Origin: Bacteroidales bacterium
GTDB lineage: Bacteria; Bacteroidota; Bacteroidia; Bacteroidales; UBA1715
Direction: 5' to 3'
DNA: 50,804 bases
NCBI GenBank assembly: GCA_031286165.1
Contig: JAITUU010000053.1
Span: forward strand, 1-50,804
Shown here: positions 33,300 to 43,755 of the stretch, piece after piece
Layout: every line of letters begins with the position of its first letter
How positions within the stretch are numbered: position 1 is the first letter of the stretch
The notes under the pieces: model-generated
The model's database searches: none
Told to the model about the DNA's origin: nothing
The model's input: only the letters and a program-made list of their open reading frames with translations
Translations under genes and position numbers: made by a program

Positions 33300-33743
33300 T
33301 TATCCTAAGCAATTTCCGTTTGCATCGAACCACTCGCTGGTGGCAAAGTGAAAACTACCTTCGCGCAGCGCATTTTCATCGCTATCGGCACCGTGAATTG
33401 CATTTTCGCCCAGCGAAGTTGCATAGAGTTTGCGAATTGTGCCTTCTTCGGCGTTCGCAGGATTGGTTGCTCCAATCAATTTTCGGAACTCTTCCACCGC
33501 GTTTTCTTTTTGGAGCACCGCCGCCACTATTGGTCCCGAAGTCATAAATTCCACCAATTCGCCAAAAAACGGACGTTCTTGATGAATATCGTAAAATTTG
33601 CTCGCTTTTGCCGCACTCATGCGGGTAAATTTCATTGCAACTATGCGAAATCCCGCATCGGTAATCATTTTGAGAATGTTGCCGATGTGTCCGTTTTTCA
33701 CCGCATCGGGTTTAATCATAGTAAAAGTAATATTTCCTGCCAT
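33300..33743 (-). CDS. ndk: Nucleoside diphosphate kinase
   Basis: Transfers the gamma phosphate of ATP to nucleoside diphosphates by way of a phospho-histidine, and so balances NTP and dNTP pools. The 147-residue length is normal. Motifs are [14 protein letters not shown] at the start, [15 protein letters not shown] (58-71), [17 protein letters not shown] and the active-site NAIHGADS with His117. The C-terminus ([17 protein letters not shown]) is slightly extended, as in other Bacteroidetes. It is a single gene with its own terminator. Confidence 0.97.
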   Translation of the reverse strand: MAGNITFTMIKPDAVKNGHIGNILKMITDAGFRIVAMKFTRMSAAKASKFYDIHQERPFFGELVEFMTSGPIVAAVLQKENAVEEFRKLIGATNPANAEEGTIRKLYATSLGENAIHGADSDENALREGSFHFATSEWFDANGNCLG

Positions 33744-33836
33744 AGTAATTTGTTTTTAAAATGAATACATTAAAATAAAATGCTAATATATACATTTTTT
33801 TACAAAATACACGTATTTTAGCGAAAAATATACCAC

Positions 33837-34895
33837 ATGAGCATTTACAATCGTGAATTAGTAAAACACGTAAAACAAATTGAAAAATTATTACTTATCA
33901 TAGTGGTAATTAGCGTGTTAGCAATTCTCAAACTATTATCATTCGTGTTTGTACCCTTAGTGGCAGCAGCGTTGATTTCCTTTATTTTCATGCCGTTTGT
34001 GCGCCGAAGCGTAAAACGGAACGTATCGAATTGGATTACCATGCCTTTGGTTCTTCTTATTTTATTCGCATTTTTGGGATTTCTGGTGTTGCTGGTGCAA
34101 ATCAGTACTCGCGAATTTGTGGGAGTTGATGTACAATTTTGGTACGATTCACTCGAACGGGTAAATAGTATGCTCAGTCCCCTGCTCGATATGCTTGGAT
34201 TTGAACATTTGAGCCGCAGCAATATTACCAATTACATACAGAATAACGCCGAATTGACCCGAAAAATGTACGCAATTTTAGGCACAATACTCGATTTCAC
34301 GCAACGCACCCTCATTATGCTTGCCATGACCCTATTCTATGTGGTTCTGTTTCTAAGCGGTTCTATCAATATGCGCAATATTATGCAGGCGGCTATTTTC
34401 AAACGCGCCACACCAGCCACGCGCACATTTTTGATTTTAGAAAAAAGTTTGGGGAAATTTCTCACCGTAAAATTCCTCATCAGTTTAACTACGGGTATTG
34501 CCGCCTCTGTTTCGTGTGTAGCATTCAATATTAAATTCCCTATATTCTGGGGGGTGCTGGTGTTTGTGCTCAATTTTATTCAACTCTTCGGTTCCATAGT
34601 GTCCACCACCGCCGTTTCGCTTTTCGCGCTTTCGCAAATAGATAACACCGGCACCGTGTTTGCATTTATAGGACTTATTATTGCCATTCAAATTGTGTTC
34701 GGCTCTATTTTAGAGCCTATTTTCATGGGTAAAGCATTCTCTATCAATACCATAACCATACTTATTATGCTCATGTTTTGGGGTTATATGTGGGGAATTA
34801 TAGGATTGATACTTTCAGTGCCCATTACGGTGGTGTTCAAAACCGTACTTTCGCAATCGGGGCGATACAAAATCATTAGCGATTTGATGGAATAA
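33837..34895 (+). CDS. AI-2E family transporter (membrane permease)
   Basis: A 352-residue inner-membrane protein of the AI-2E/PerM family, named for autoinducer-2 export; most members have other or unknown substrates. It has about seven to eight hydrophobic helices: two near the N-terminus (LLIIVVISVLAILKLLSFVF, VPLVAAALISFIFMPF), one at about 65-90, a soluble region at about 90-150, then a C-terminal set. Typical phrases are FLTVKFLISLTTGIAA, FPIFWGVLVFVLNFIQLFGSI, GSILEPIFMGKAFSINTI and FWGYMWGIIGLILSVPI. It forms a single-gene unit with a bidirectional terminator shared with the convergent aquaporin gene. Confidence 0.9.
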   Translation: MSIYNRELVKHVKQIEKLLLIIVVISVLAILKLLSFVFVPLVAAALISFIFMPFVRRSVKRNVSNWITMPLVLLILFAFLGFLVLLVQISTREFVGVDVQFWYDSLERVNSMLSPLLDMLGFEHLSRSNITNYIQNNAELTRKMYAILGTILDFTQRTLIMLAMTLFYVVLFLSGSINMRNIMQAAIFKRATPATRTFLILEKSLGKFLTVKFLISLTTGIAASVSCVAFNIKFPIFWGVLVFVLNFIQLFGSIVSTTAVSLFALSQIDNTGTVFAFIGLIIAIQIVFGSILEPIFMGKAFSINTITILIMLMFWGYMWGIIGLILSVPITVVFKTVLSQSGRYKIISDLME

Positions 34896-34900
34896 GGCAC

Positions 34901-34930
34901 AAAAAAAGCGACCTCGAAAAGTCGCTTTCC
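34901..34930. terminator. Bidirectional terminator
   Basis: AAAGCGAC-CTCGAAAA-GTCGCTTT, with an A run before it; between the convergent transporter and aquaporin genes. Confidence 0.8.
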
Positions 34931-34949
34931 ATACAAGAGAAAATCAAAT

Positions 34950-35654
34950 TTAATTACTGTCTTCGTTTTTAAGGCATCGCCACACTAAGGCTGCAACTAT
35001 GCCACCCACCACCGGAGCAAGTATAAATACCCACAACTGCGAAAGAGCAAGAGGATTTTCGGAGAAAAGTGCCTGACTAATAGAACGCGCAGGATTTACC
35101 GAAGTATTGGTAAGTGGAATTGCAATTAAGTGGCACAAAGTGAGCGAAAGACCAATAGCCAAACCTGCAAATCCGGGTGTGGCATTTTTGGCGGTAACGC
35201 CCAATACTACAAGTACAAACATAAAGGTCAATACTGCTTCAATCACAAAAGCACCGGCTGCCGAAAGATTGTGATAGCCCGCGCCGCCATTGTTGAAATT
35301 AAAAAAATCAGAACCGAAACCATTGGCAGCAAAGGTTCCGCGCACGCCGCCAAACTGCGCTACCACAAAGGCAAGAATACACGCCGCTATAATACCGCCA
35401 ATAATTTGCGACACTATGTAACCGGCTAAATCCTTAGCACTCATTCTACCGGCGCAAAACACAGCTACCGAAATTGCCGGATTCAAATGCGCTCCCGAAA
35501 TAGAACCAATACCATACGCCATAGCCACTACGGTAAGACCGAAGGCAAACGCTATTCCTAAAAAACCTACTGATGCGCCGGCAAAAATAGCCGTACCGCA
35601 ACCACCCAAAACAAGCACAAAAGTGCCAATCAATTCTGCAAAATACTTTTTCAT
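34950..35654 (-). CDS. aqpZ: Aquaporin Z-type water channel
   Basis: MIP-family channel for water across the inner membrane. I chose the ATG at 35654 (234 residues, MKKYFAELIGTFVLVLGGCG); an upstream in-frame start at 35708 adds 18 residues. Both pore motifs are intact: HLNPAIS after GIGSISGA, and SVNPARS after AIPLTNT. His in LCHLIAIP and the pore Arg in NPARS fit a water-selective filter, not a glycerol one. Six hydrophobic helices can be seen. It follows the small MscS channel on the minus strand, about 100 bases apart; both genes relate to osmotic balance. Confidence 0.94.
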   Translation of the reverse strand: MKKYFAELIGTFVLVLGGCGTAIFAGASVGFLGIAFAFGLTVVAMAYGIGSISGAHLNPAISVAVFCAGRMSAKDLAGYIVSQIIGGIIAACILAFVVAQFGGVRGTFAANGFGSDFFNFNNGGAGYHNLSAAGAFVIEAVLTFMFVLVVLGVTAKNATPGFAGLAIGLSLTLCHLIAIPLTNTSVNPARSISQALFSENPLALSQLWVFILAPVVGGIVAALVWRCLKNEDSN

Positions 35655-35753
35655 CTGTGTAAAATTTAGTGTTAATACAGCAAATGTAAGGAGTTTAGCG
35701 ATTTGCAACGCCTGTTTTTCTACTTATTTCCACATACAAAAAACTGATATGCG

Positions 35754-36260
35754 TCAGTTTTTTGCACTCATCACCGCGATTCCTTTTTGCAAAAGAAGAT
35801 TATTGGGGTAAATAATGCGTTCGCCCTCATCGGAGTGCATGGAAAGATAAAAGGTTTTGATGTCATCGACTATCAATTCCGAAGAAAAATCTTTGTCGAT
35901 AATTTTTATACGGTCGCCAATTTTGAGCGGCAAAGAAAAATAAATTACAATACCGGCGGTAATATTGCTCAAAATAGACCATTGTGCGAAAAACGCAACA
36001 CCTATCACGGCAAACACCGAAGAAAGTGCCACAATCAGGTTTTTGGTATCTACCCCCCAAAGCCCAACTAAGAGTATGAAAATCAAAAACATAATCATAG
36101 TATAGATTGTTTTCTTAATCATTTTTGTGCGATTGGCATCGTATAAATTACGCTCTGCCACGTTGCTAATTATTTTCCGCGCCACATAGCGCGTGAGCGG
36201 ATACACAATAAAAATAAAAACAAGCGATATAATAATTTTTACAATTTCTTCTCTACCCAT
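35754..36260 (-). CDS. Small MscS-type mechanosensitive channel
   Basis: A 168-residue inner-membrane protein with the core of an MscS channel, which opens under membrane tension to release solutes. Two N-terminal helices at about 8-26 and 50-70 come first, then the pore helix and beta domain (LSSVFAVIGVAFFAQWSILSNITAG, FSLPLKIGDRIKI, RIIYPNNLLLQKGI). The large C-terminal alpha/beta cage of E. coli MscS is missing, so it is a minimal form, as in other Bacteroidetes. It starts 19 bases after the hisS stop and is probably cotranscribed with it. Confidence 0.87.
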   Translation of the reverse strand: MGREEIVKIIISLVFIFIVYPLTRYVARKIISNVAERNLYDANRTKMIKKTIYTMIMFLIFILLVGLWGVDTKNLIVALSSVFAVIGVAFFAQWSILSNITAGIVIYFSLPLKIGDRIKIIDKDFSSELIVDDIKTFYLSMHSDEGERIIYPNNLLLQKGIAVMSAKN

Positions 36261-36279
36261 AGCGATAATTATTTGATTT

Positions 36280-37638
36280 TCAACGAAGTATTGTTTCCAT
36301 ACACTCTTGCAAACTCACGCTTTTTTGTTCGCCGGTGAGCATATTTTTGAGCGTAATGCTATTATTTGCAATTTCGCTTTCGCCCACAAGAGCCACAAAA
36401 GGAATGGCGCGGTCGTTGGCATACTGCATTTGTTTTTTCATTTTCACACTTTCGGGGTAGAGTTCGCACGAAATTCCCTGCGCACGCAGAGTGGCAAGGT
36501 GCGGTAAAATGGCTCGTTGCTCGCTTTCGCCAAAATTGATAAACAGCACTTGGGTGGTTTGTTTGGCAGTTTCGGGATACACATCTAATTGATTGAGCAC
36601 ATCGAAAATTCTATCGGCACCAAAGGAAATTCCCACGCCCGAAATTCCAGCCATTCCAAATATGCCGGTGAGATTGTCGTAACGTCCGCCACCGCAAATA
36701 CTACCAATTTGCACATCGTTTGCCTTCACTTCAAAAATTGCTCCGGTGTAGTAATTCAGTCCTCGCGCAAGGGTTAAATCTACCTCAACGGCAGCAGCAA
36801 TGTGCACACTTTGCAAGAGTGAAAACACATAACGCAATTCCTCAATTCCTTGCACGCCAATAGCGGAAGGAGCAAGAATTTCGGCGAGTTTTGCCAATTT
36901 TTCTTCGTTAGAGCCTTGTAATTCTATAATCGGTTGCAGAATTTGTATTTTTTCAGGTGTTATACCTTTTTCCTGCAATTCTTTATTCACATTTTCAATC
37001 CCTATTTTTTCGTATTTATCTATGGCTACGGTTATGTCGGTAATTTTTTCGGGTTCGCCAATAATTTCGGCTATTCCCGAAAGAATTTTGCGATTGTTCA
37101 TTTTTATAGTTACGCCTATGCCGAATTTTTGGAACACCATGTCAATAATTTGAATCAATTCTGTTTCGTTCAAAAGCGAATCGCTCCCCACAATATCGGC
37201 ATCACACTGAAAAAATTCGCGATAACGACCTTTTTGCGGTCGGTCGGCACGCCACACGGGTTGAATTTGATAGCGTTTGAAGGGAAGTTGAATTTCATTG
37301 CGGTGCATTACCACAAATCGCGCAAAAGGCACAGTAAGGTCATAGCGTAAGGCTTTTTCGCAAATTTGCGTAGCAAGTGCCGGAGCCGATTTTTCCGCCA
37401 AATCCTGCGCAGTTAAGTCCTGCTGAAATTCACCGGAATTGAGAATTTTAAAAATCAATCTATCGCCTTCTTCGCCGTATTTTCCCATTAAGGTTTGCAG
37501 CGTTTCCATTGCCGGAGTTTCTATGGGCAAGTAGCCAAACAGTTTATACACTGAACGAATGGTATCGAAAATATAATTGCGTTTTATCATTTCGGCGGGC
37601 GTAAAATCGCGCGTTCCTTTGGGTATTGAAGGTTTCAT
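36280..37638 (-). CDS. hisS: Histidine-tRNA ligase
   Basis: Class II aminoacyl-tRNA synthetase that charges tRNA-His. The 452-residue protein has motif 1 around [10 protein letters not shown], motif 2 in [22 protein letters not shown], the histidine-binding loop [14 protein letters not shown], and motif 3 at [15 protein letters not shown]. The C-terminal anticodon-binding domain spans about 355-452. Start [14 protein letters not shown] is typical. It lies 33 bases downstream of the RND permease and upstream of the MscS gene, so it may be read partly from the efflux operon. Confidence 0.97.
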   Translation of the reverse strand: MKPSIPKGTRDFTPAEMIKRNYIFDTIRSVYKLFGYLPIETPAMETLQTLMGKYGEEGDRLIFKILNSGEFQQDLTAQDLAEKSAPALATQICEKALRYDLTVPFARFVVMHRNEIQLPFKRYQIQPVWRADRPQKGRYREFFQCDADIVGSDSLLNETELIQIIDMVFQKFGIGVTIKMNNRKILSGIAEIIGEPEKITDITVAIDKYEKIGIENVNKELQEKGITPEKIQILQPIIELQGSNEEKLAKLAEILAPSAIGVQGIEELRYVFSLLQSVHIAAAVEVDLTLARGLNYYTGAIFEVKANDVQIGSICGGGRYDNLTGIFGMAGISGVGISFGADRIFDVLNQLDVYPETAKQTTQVLFINFGESEQRAILPHLATLRAQGISCELYPESVKMKKQMQYANDRAIPFVALVGESEIANNSITLKNMLTGEQKSVSLQECMETILR

Positions 37639-37671
37639 ATTACAATAACTGAATAATTGAATAACTGAGAT

Positions 37672-40600
37672 TTAGTGTAAAATAGATTTTTGAGATTTAC
37701 TTGTGAGATATAAATACATTACCGGAATAACAAATAGCGTGAGAATGAGAGAAAAAAACTGCCCGCCCACAATTACAATACCCAGCGACACGCGACTTTG
37801 CGCAGCGGCTCCGAGCGCAAGTGCAATAGGCAGCGCACCGCCCATAGTAACCAACGAAGTCATTAAAATAGGGCGGAAACGTGCAGCGGCGGCTTCAAAC
37901 ACGGCTACACGGATAGTTTGCCCCATTTTGCGTTTTTGATTGGCAAATTCTACTATCAAAATACCGTTTTTGGTAACAATTCCTATCAAAAGCAACATTC
38001 CGATTTGCGAGAAAATATTGATGGTTTGCCCGAAAATCCACAAAGAAAGCAATGCGCCGGCAATAGCCATAGGCACGGTGAGAATAATAATGAAGGGGTC
38101 GCGAAAACTCTCGAACTGCGCGGCGAGAATTAAATAAATAAGTAGCAACGCCAGCAAAATGGCAAACATAATATCGGAACTACTCTCGGCAAAATCGCGC
38201 GATTGCCCGGCGAGCGAAGTTACAAAGGTGTGGTCGAGCGTTTTTTCGGCTATGCGGCGCATTTCGTCTATACCATCGCCTATGGTATAGCCCGGCGCAG
38301 GGTTTGCCGAAATGGTTGCCGATTTATACCTATTAAAGTGATATAATATAGGCGGATTGATATTTTCCTCCATTTTTATAAGATTGCTCAGCGGAATGAG
38401 CACTCCACTGCGGCTGCGCACATCGAGTTTGGTAATATCGGTGGGCATCATGCGATTTTCGCTAAATACCTGACCTATAATATAATATTGCTTATTATTT
38501 CGTAAAAAATATCCGTAGCGCGTGCCACTGAACGCTAAATTGAGCGTGGTAGAAATATCTTTTTCACTCACACCCAGCGCATTTGCCTTCGTTTTATCTA
38601 TACTAATGTTGATTTCGGGTTTATTGAATTTCAAATCCACATCGGAAGAACTGAAAACAGGACTATTTTGCACTTCTTCATAGAACTTCGGCATTTGCTC
38701 ACGCAATTTCTCAAAATCAAGATTTTGCAACACAAATTGCACCGGAAGTCCGCGACTATTGGTACTGATAGTGGGTTCTTGGCTGGCAATAATGCGTGCT
38801 TGCGGAAATTGCGCATAGAGTTTGGTAAGATATTGTGCAATTTCACTCTGCGAACGGCTACGTTCGTTCGGCTCTATAAGAAACACATTGATAAATCCGG
38901 TATTTGCGCTGGTGCTCAATCCGTAGCGAGCAAGCACCAAACGTGCTTCGGGCACAGAATCGAGGGTTACTTTGGCGGCTTGATTTACCAAATTTGCCGT
39001 AGTTGCAAAATCAGTTCCTTCGGGTAAGGTAACGCTCACTCGTATAAAACTGCGGTCTTCGGCAGGAGCAAGTTCGCTCTGCAAATTATTGAACAGCAGA
39101 AAAATCATAGCGAAACAGAAGACCATAATAAACACCGAAAGCCATGGACGCACAAAAAAGTAGGCTAACCATCGGCGATACGTATGTTCTATGTATTCAA
39201 AATGTTTTTCGGTGCGTTCGTAAAATTTCGATTTTATATCGCGGTGTTTTCCCAAAAGAATATTGAGCACCGGCGTAATAGTGAGTGCCACAAACGAAGA
39301 AATAATAACAGCAACGGAAATTACCACACCAAATTCTTGGAACAATTTTCCGGTGAAACCCTCCAAAAACAAAATAGGCACAAACACAATAGCGAGCGTG
39401 AGTGAAGTGGCTATAACGGCAAAAAATATTTCGCGTGTGCCTTCTTTTGCCGCAGTGAGTTTATCCATGCCCTCTTCCATTTTTTTGAAAATATTTTCGG
39501 TAACTACTATACCATCGTCCACCACCAAACCGGTGGCAAGTACAATACCCAACATTGAAATAATATTGATAGAGTAACCAAGCAAATACATCACAAAAAA
39601 CGTTCCCACCAGTGAAATAGGAATGTCGATAAGCGGACGCACCGCCACTACCCAATTTCGGAAGAACACAAACACAATGAGCATTACCAAAAATATGGCA
39701 ATAAACAGTGTATCAATCACATCGGAAATAGACTGACGAATAAATTGTGCACGGTCGCGGGCTATAAATGTTTCCACGCCGGGAGGCAAAATTTCTTGAA
39801 TGTGCCCCAAGCGTTTATGAAATTCATCGGCAATTTGAATATTATTGGAACCGGGCATGGCAAATACGGCGAGCATCAAACCATCGTAACCATTCATTTT
39901 TGCACCGCTTTCTTCATCTTGCGAAGCAATGTATGCCTCCCCAATATCGCGCAAGCGCACAATTTGTTTTTCGTTTTCGGCAATAATCAAGTTATTAAAC
40001 TCCTCTTCGGTATTAATTCGTCCGGTGGTTTTTATGAGTAATTCCGTGCCTTCGCCGCGTACTTTTCCAGCAGGCATTTCCACATTTTCGCGCGTGAGAG
40101 CGTTCAATATATCTACTGCGGTAACTTGGTGCGCCGTCATTTTATTGGGGTCGAACCACAAGCGCATAGCCGGGCGTTGCTGCCCGAATACAGCCACCGA
40201 ACTCACTCCTTCTATGGTTTGCAAGCGTTCTATCACACTATTTTCCACATATTCGCTCAATTCCACCGGATTCATAGAAGTGCTCTGAAAAGCGAGCATT
40301 ATGATAGGGTCGCTATCGGCATCGGCTTTGGAAACGGTAGGCGGCGCATTAATATCCTGCGGAAGATTGCGCTGCGCTTGCGACACTTTATCGCGCACAT
40401 CGTTGGCGGCTTTTTCCAAATCAGCATCAAGGGAAAATTCTACCGTAATGCGGCTCACACCCGGTGCCGACTGCGAAGATATATTGCGAATACCTTCAAT
40501 TCCATTAATGGAGCGTTCGAGCGGTTCGGTAATTTGCGATTCTATGATTTCAGCACTTGCACCGGTATATGCCGTTTGCACGGTTATTATGGGCGGATCG

Positions 40601-40719
40601 ATAGCCGGATATTGTCGCACACCCAAAAAACTAACACCCACAATACCCATCAAAAGTATTATGATATTTGCCACAATGGCTCCTATGGGGCGTTTTAATG
40701 ATAAATCGGAAAGTGTCAT
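37672..40719 (-). CDS. RND efflux transporter permease (HAE1/AcrB type)
   Basis: Proton-driven inner-membrane pump of the tripartite drug-efflux class. The 1015-residue protein opens with a helix (PIGAIVANIIILLMGIVGVSF) and the PAIDPPIITVQTAYTGASAEIIE block, and has twelve helices in two halves. TGLVVDDGIVVTENIF in helix 4 holds the proton-relay Asp pair. Repeated porter domains include YENSVIERLQTIEGVSSV-like sequence. The C-terminal half has GIVTKNGILIVEFANQ. It ends with a short charged tail. The membrane-fusion gene ends two bases before it starts. No TolC-type channel gene adjoins, so one from elsewhere must complete the pump. The substrate is unknown. Confidence 0.95.
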   Translation of the reverse strand: MTLSDLSLKRPIGAIVANIIILLMGIVGVSFLGVRQYPAIDPPIITVQTAYTGASAEIIESQITEPLERSINGIEGIRNISSQSAPGVSRITVEFSLDADLEKAANDVRDKVSQAQRNLPQDINAPPTVSKADADSDPIIMLAFQSTSMNPVELSEYVENSVIERLQTIEGVSSVAVFGQQRPAMRLWFDPNKMTAHQVTAVDILNALTRENVEMPAGKVRGEGTELLIKTTGRINTEEEFNNLIIAENEKQIVRLRDIGEAYIASQDEESGAKMNGYDGLMLAVFAMPGSNNIQIADEFHKRLGHIQEILPPGVETFIARDRAQFIRQSISDVIDTLFIAIFLVMLIVFVFFRNWVVAVRPLIDIPISLVGTFFVMYLLGYSINIISMLGIVLATGLVVDDGIVVTENIFKKMEEGMDKLTAAKEGTREIFFAVIATSLTLAIVFVPILFLEGFTGKLFQEFGVVISVAVIISSFVALTITPVLNILLGKHRDIKSKFYERTEKHFEYIEHTYRRWLAYFFVRPWLSVFIMVFCFAMIFLLFNNLQSELAPAEDRSFIRVSVTLPEGTDFATTANLVNQAAKVTLDSVPEARLVLARYGLSTSANTGFINVFLIEPNERSRSQSEIAQYLTKLYAQFPQARIIASQEPTISTNSRGLPVQFVLQNLDFEKLREQMPKFYEEVQNSPVFSSSDVDLKFNKPEINISIDKTKANALGVSEKDISTTLNLAFSGTRYGYFLRNNKQYYIIGQVFSENRMMPTDITKLDVRSRSGVLIPLSNLIKMEENINPPILYHFNRYKSATISANPAPGYTIGDGIDEMRRIAEKTLDHTFVTSLAGQSRDFAESSSDIMFAILLALLLIYLILAAQFESFRDPFIIILTVPMAIAGALLSLWIFGQTINIFSQIGMLLLIGIVTKNGILIVEFANQKRKMGQTIRVAVFEAAAARFRPILMTSLVTMGGALPIALALGAAAQSRVSLGIVIVGGQFFSLILTLFVIPVMYLYLTSKSQKSILH

Positions 40720-40721
40720 AA

Positions 40722-41780
40722 TTAATTAGATGTTATAGACGCATAATCAAGCGGGCTGCCTTCGCGCAGAAACAAAATACCCGAAGTAATAATGGTATCG
40801 CCTGCTGCCACGCCCTGCGTGATTTCTATTCCGCGCTCGCTGCGAACACCCGTTTGCACCGGAGAAAAATGCGCTTTTCCGCCACGTGCCACTATTACAA
40901 ATCGCCCGTCAATTTGCATAACCACCGCTTGCGAAGGTATTACTATGGCATCATTTCTGGTATCTAAATTCAAACTCACCTGACAGTACCCACCCGGCAC
41001 AAAGTTCGGATTGGGTTTATCTACCAGCGCACGCACGCGCAAATTCTGTGTTTGCGCATCTACGCTTTGGTCGGTGGCTATCACGGTAGCAGTGGCTTTG
41101 GGCACGGTGGTTGTGGAAAAATCCACTTTTTTTCCGGCTCTCATGGCTATGCTATATCGTTCGGGCACCGAAAAATCTATTTTCAGTGAATTGGGTGTAC
41201 TTATGGTGCCCAGCAACATAGCCGCCGGCACAAAGGCTCCTTCGCTAATAGTGCGCAATCCTATCACTCCATCGAAGGGCGCAAGTACTTCGGTTTTACG
41301 AATTTGTGTTTTCACTATATCAATATCGGCAGCAAGAGCCAAAAGGTCGAGTTCCAATTTTTCGTAATCGTTTTTACTAATGCCATTCACTTTGAAAAGT
41401 TCCGTTTGCCGCTCAAATACTTGACGTTGAATTTTATACTGCGCCTGCATTTTTTTGAGCGTAGCCTGCAAATCCTCATCAAAAATTTTCACTAAAAGCG
41501 TTCCTTTTTTCACCTGTTTCCCTTCGGGTAAATTCAGTGTTACCACCCTTCCGGCAATTTCACTTTTGAGTTCCACTTGGTCGTAGGGCAAAAACAAACC
41601 GGGCACAAAAATATCTTTTTCCACCACCGAAGGCTGCACCACCACCGCATCTACTTGCAGTGCGCCTCGACTGCGCTGAGCCGGCGGTTTATTGCCCGAC
41701 CGTATAATTGCAAATGCAAGAATTGCAGCACCTGCCACAAGCACCACCGCAAGTGCTATTTGTTTTGATTTTTGGGTCAT
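40722..41780 (-). CDS. RND efflux periplasmic adaptor (membrane fusion protein)
   Basis: Links the RND permease to an outer-membrane channel. The 352-residue protein has an N-terminal anchor or signal at about 8-27 (IALAVVLVAGAAILAFAII), a lipoyl-type half-motif (LKSEIAGRVVTLNLPEGKQVKKGTLL), an alpha-hairpin at about 105-155 (LKKMQAQYKIQRQVFERQ), the second lipoyl half (VLAPFDGVIGLRTISEGAFV) and a beta-barrel region (LKIDFSVPERY). It ends with a membrane-proximal domain (VVARGGKAHFSPVQTGV). It is the first gene of the minus-strand run with the permease, hisS and mscS. No regulator adjoins. Confidence 0.94.
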   Translation of the reverse strand: MTQKSKQIALAVVLVAGAAILAFAIIRSGNKPPAQRSRGALQVDAVVVQPSVVEKDIFVPGLFLPYDQVELKSEIAGRVVTLNLPEGKQVKKGTLLVKIFDEDLQATLKKMQAQYKIQRQVFERQTELFKVNGISKNDYEKLELDLLALAADIDIVKTQIRKTEVLAPFDGVIGLRTISEGAFVPAAMLLGTISTPNSLKIDFSVPERYSIAMRAGKKVDFSTTTVPKATATVIATDQSVDAQTQNLRVRALVDKPNPNFVPGGYCQVSLNLDTRNDAIVIPSQAVVMQIDGRFVIVARGGKAHFSPVQTGVRSERGIEITQGVAAGDTIITSGILFLREGSPLDYASITSN

Positions 41781-42005
41781 GGTTTCTCTATTTTACGCAC
41801 TTGCCCATGCAATTCTTGCCGTGCAAAGCACTATTAGTATCATGAGCAAAAGTATTTATTTTCGATTAACTGACACTATGTTTGGGCAAACTTTTTTCCT
41901 CCCCTCATTGCGGTATATTTACAAAACGGATTCTTTCGCGCAAAAGGCTGAGCAATATCATGAAAAAAATGTAGCATTTACAATTTTCCATTTGTAATTA
42001 AACTC

Positions 42006-42013
42006 TATCTTTG
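42006..42013 (+). promoter_or_regulatory. Probable -7 box of gpmI
   Basis: TATCTTTG, 33 bases before the gpmI ATG, matches TAnnTTTG. No clean TTTG lies at the usual distance upstream; TTTT at 41984-41987 is the nearest. Confidence 0.42.
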
Positions 42014-42046
42014 CAGTCAATTAATAATTTGTAAAACACAAACAGT

Positions 42047-43564
42047 ATGGCACAAAAAACACTTCTTATGATACTCGATGGCTGGGGTCTTGGTAAAGAC
42101 GACGCCTCGAACGTAATTTACAGCGTGCACCCCCCCTATTGGGAATCGCTGCTCAAAACCTACCCTTACTCACGCTTGCAAGCATCGGGCGAAAATGTGG
42201 GTTTGCCCGATGGGCAAATGGGAAATTCCGAAGTTGGGCACTTAAATATTGGTGCCGGACGAGTAGTATATCAAGATTTGGTAAAAATCAATTTAGCGTG
42301 TAGAAACAATACTATTTTGCAAAATCCCGAAGTTATGGCGGCATATTCGTATGCCAAAGAAAACGGAAAATCGGTGCATTTAATGGGTTTGGTGAGCGAT
42401 GGCGGCGTGCATAGTTCACTCGAACATTTATTTAAACTCTGCGATATTTCAAAAGAATACGGCATAGAAAATACCTACGTTCACTGCTTTATGGACGGCA
42501 GGGACACCGACCCTCGCAGCGGCAAAGGATTTATAGAACAACTCCAAAAACACCTGCAAACATCTGCCGGGAAAGTTGCCTCTATTATAGGCAGATACTA
42601 CGCTATGGACCGCGATAAACGTTGGGAGCGCGTGAAAGATGCCTACGACCTGCTTGTGCACGGCACCGGCGAACAAGCAAGCGATATGGTGGCGGCAGTG
42701 CAAAAATCATACGATGCCGGCATTACCGATGAATTTATAAAACCAATAGTAAATACTACCGTTGATGGCACTATCAAAGAAGGCGATGTGGTAATTTTCT
42801 TCAACTATCGCAACGACCGCGCAAAAGAACTTACCGTAGTGCTCACGCAGCAAGATATGCCCGAAATTGGCATGAAAACCATTCCAAACTTGTGGTACTG
42901 CACCATGACCCCTTACGACCACTCATTCAAAGGATTACACATATTATTCGACAAAGAAAATGTAGATAATACTTTGGGAGAATATCTTTCTGCACAAGGA
43001 AAAACACAACTACACATAGCCGAAACCGAAAAATATGCACACGTAACCTTCTTTTTCAACGGCGGACGCGAAGAACCATTTCAAGGCGAAGATAGAATTT
43101 TGATAAATTCACCGAAAGTGGCAACCTACGACCTGCAACCCGAAATGAGTGCCTTTGGCGTGAAAGATGCACTGATAGCGGAAATTGCGAAAAACAAATA
43201 CGATTTTATAGTGGTGAATTACGCCAATGGAGATATGGTGGGGCACACAGGCATTTATCCCGCTATTCAAGCCGCCATTGAAGCAATAGACATTTGCGTG
43301 AAGGAAACCGTAGAAAACGCGAAAGCAGCCGGATACGATGTTATTATTATAGCCGACCACGGAAATGCCGACCACGCACTCAATGCCGACCATTCGCCAA
43401 ACACTGCGCACTCGCTCAATCCTGTGCCTTTTGTGTATATTTCGGCAAACAAAGACGCAAAAGTTTCCAATGGAATTTTGGCAGACGTAGCACCTACTAT
43501 TCTCAATATCATGGGATTAGACATTCCAAAAGAAATGACCGGCAAGGTATTGGTGCAACAATAA
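42047..43564 (+). CDS. gpmI: 2,3-bisphosphoglycerate-independent phosphoglycerate mutase
   Basis: Interconverts 3- and 2-phosphoglycerate in glycolysis using two Mn ions. The 505-residue protein has Asp11 (MILDGWG), the phospho-carrier Ser61 in [80 protein letters not shown] and [13 protein letters not shown]. All the usual metal and substrate motifs are present. It is a single gene ending in a very strong terminator. Confidence 0.98.
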   Translation: MAQKTLLMILDGWGLGKDDASNVIYSVHPPYWESLLKTYPYSRLQASGENVGLPDGQMGNSEVGHLNIGAGRVVYQDLVKINLACRNNTILQNPEVMAAYSYAKENGKSVHLMGLVSDGGVHSSLEHLFKLCDISKEYGIENTYVHCFMDGRDTDPRSGKGFIEQLQKHLQTSAGKVASIIGRYYAMDRDKRWERVKDAYDLLVHGTGEQASDMVAAVQKSYDAGITDEFIKPIVNTTVDGTIKEGDVVIFFNYRNDRAKELTVVLTQQDMPEIGMKTIPNLWYCTMTPYDHSFKGLHILFDKENVDNTLGEYLSAQGKTQLHIAETEKYAHVTFFFNGGREEPFQGEDRILINSPKVATYDLQPEMSAFGVKDALIAEIAKNKYDFIVVNYANGDMVGHTGIYPAIQAAIEAIDICVKETVENAKAAGYDVIIIADHGNADHALNADHSPNTAHSLNPVPFVYISANKDAKVSNGILADVAPTILNIMGLDIPKEMTGKVLVQQ

Positions 43565-43588
43565 AACAATTTGAATTTTATCATGAAG

Positions 43589-43626
43589 AACAGGCGAAAA
43601 CTTTCGAGTTTTCGCCTGTTTTTTTA
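43589..43626 (+). terminator. Terminator of gpmI (14-bp stem, UUCG loop)
   Basis: AACAGGCGAAAACT-TTCG-AGTTTTCGCCTGTT followed by TTTTTT: a perfect 14-bp stem with a stable tetraloop. Confidence 0.96.
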
Positions 43627-43755
43627 TTGATATTCACAGAAAAAGATGTTTTTTTATTGAAAAACGAAAAATAATAAAGCACACAGAGCGTTTATATCAA
43701 AAAAGTTGTATTTTCACAAATTATTTTGAGTTATCATGCTCAGTATGTTTTTAGT

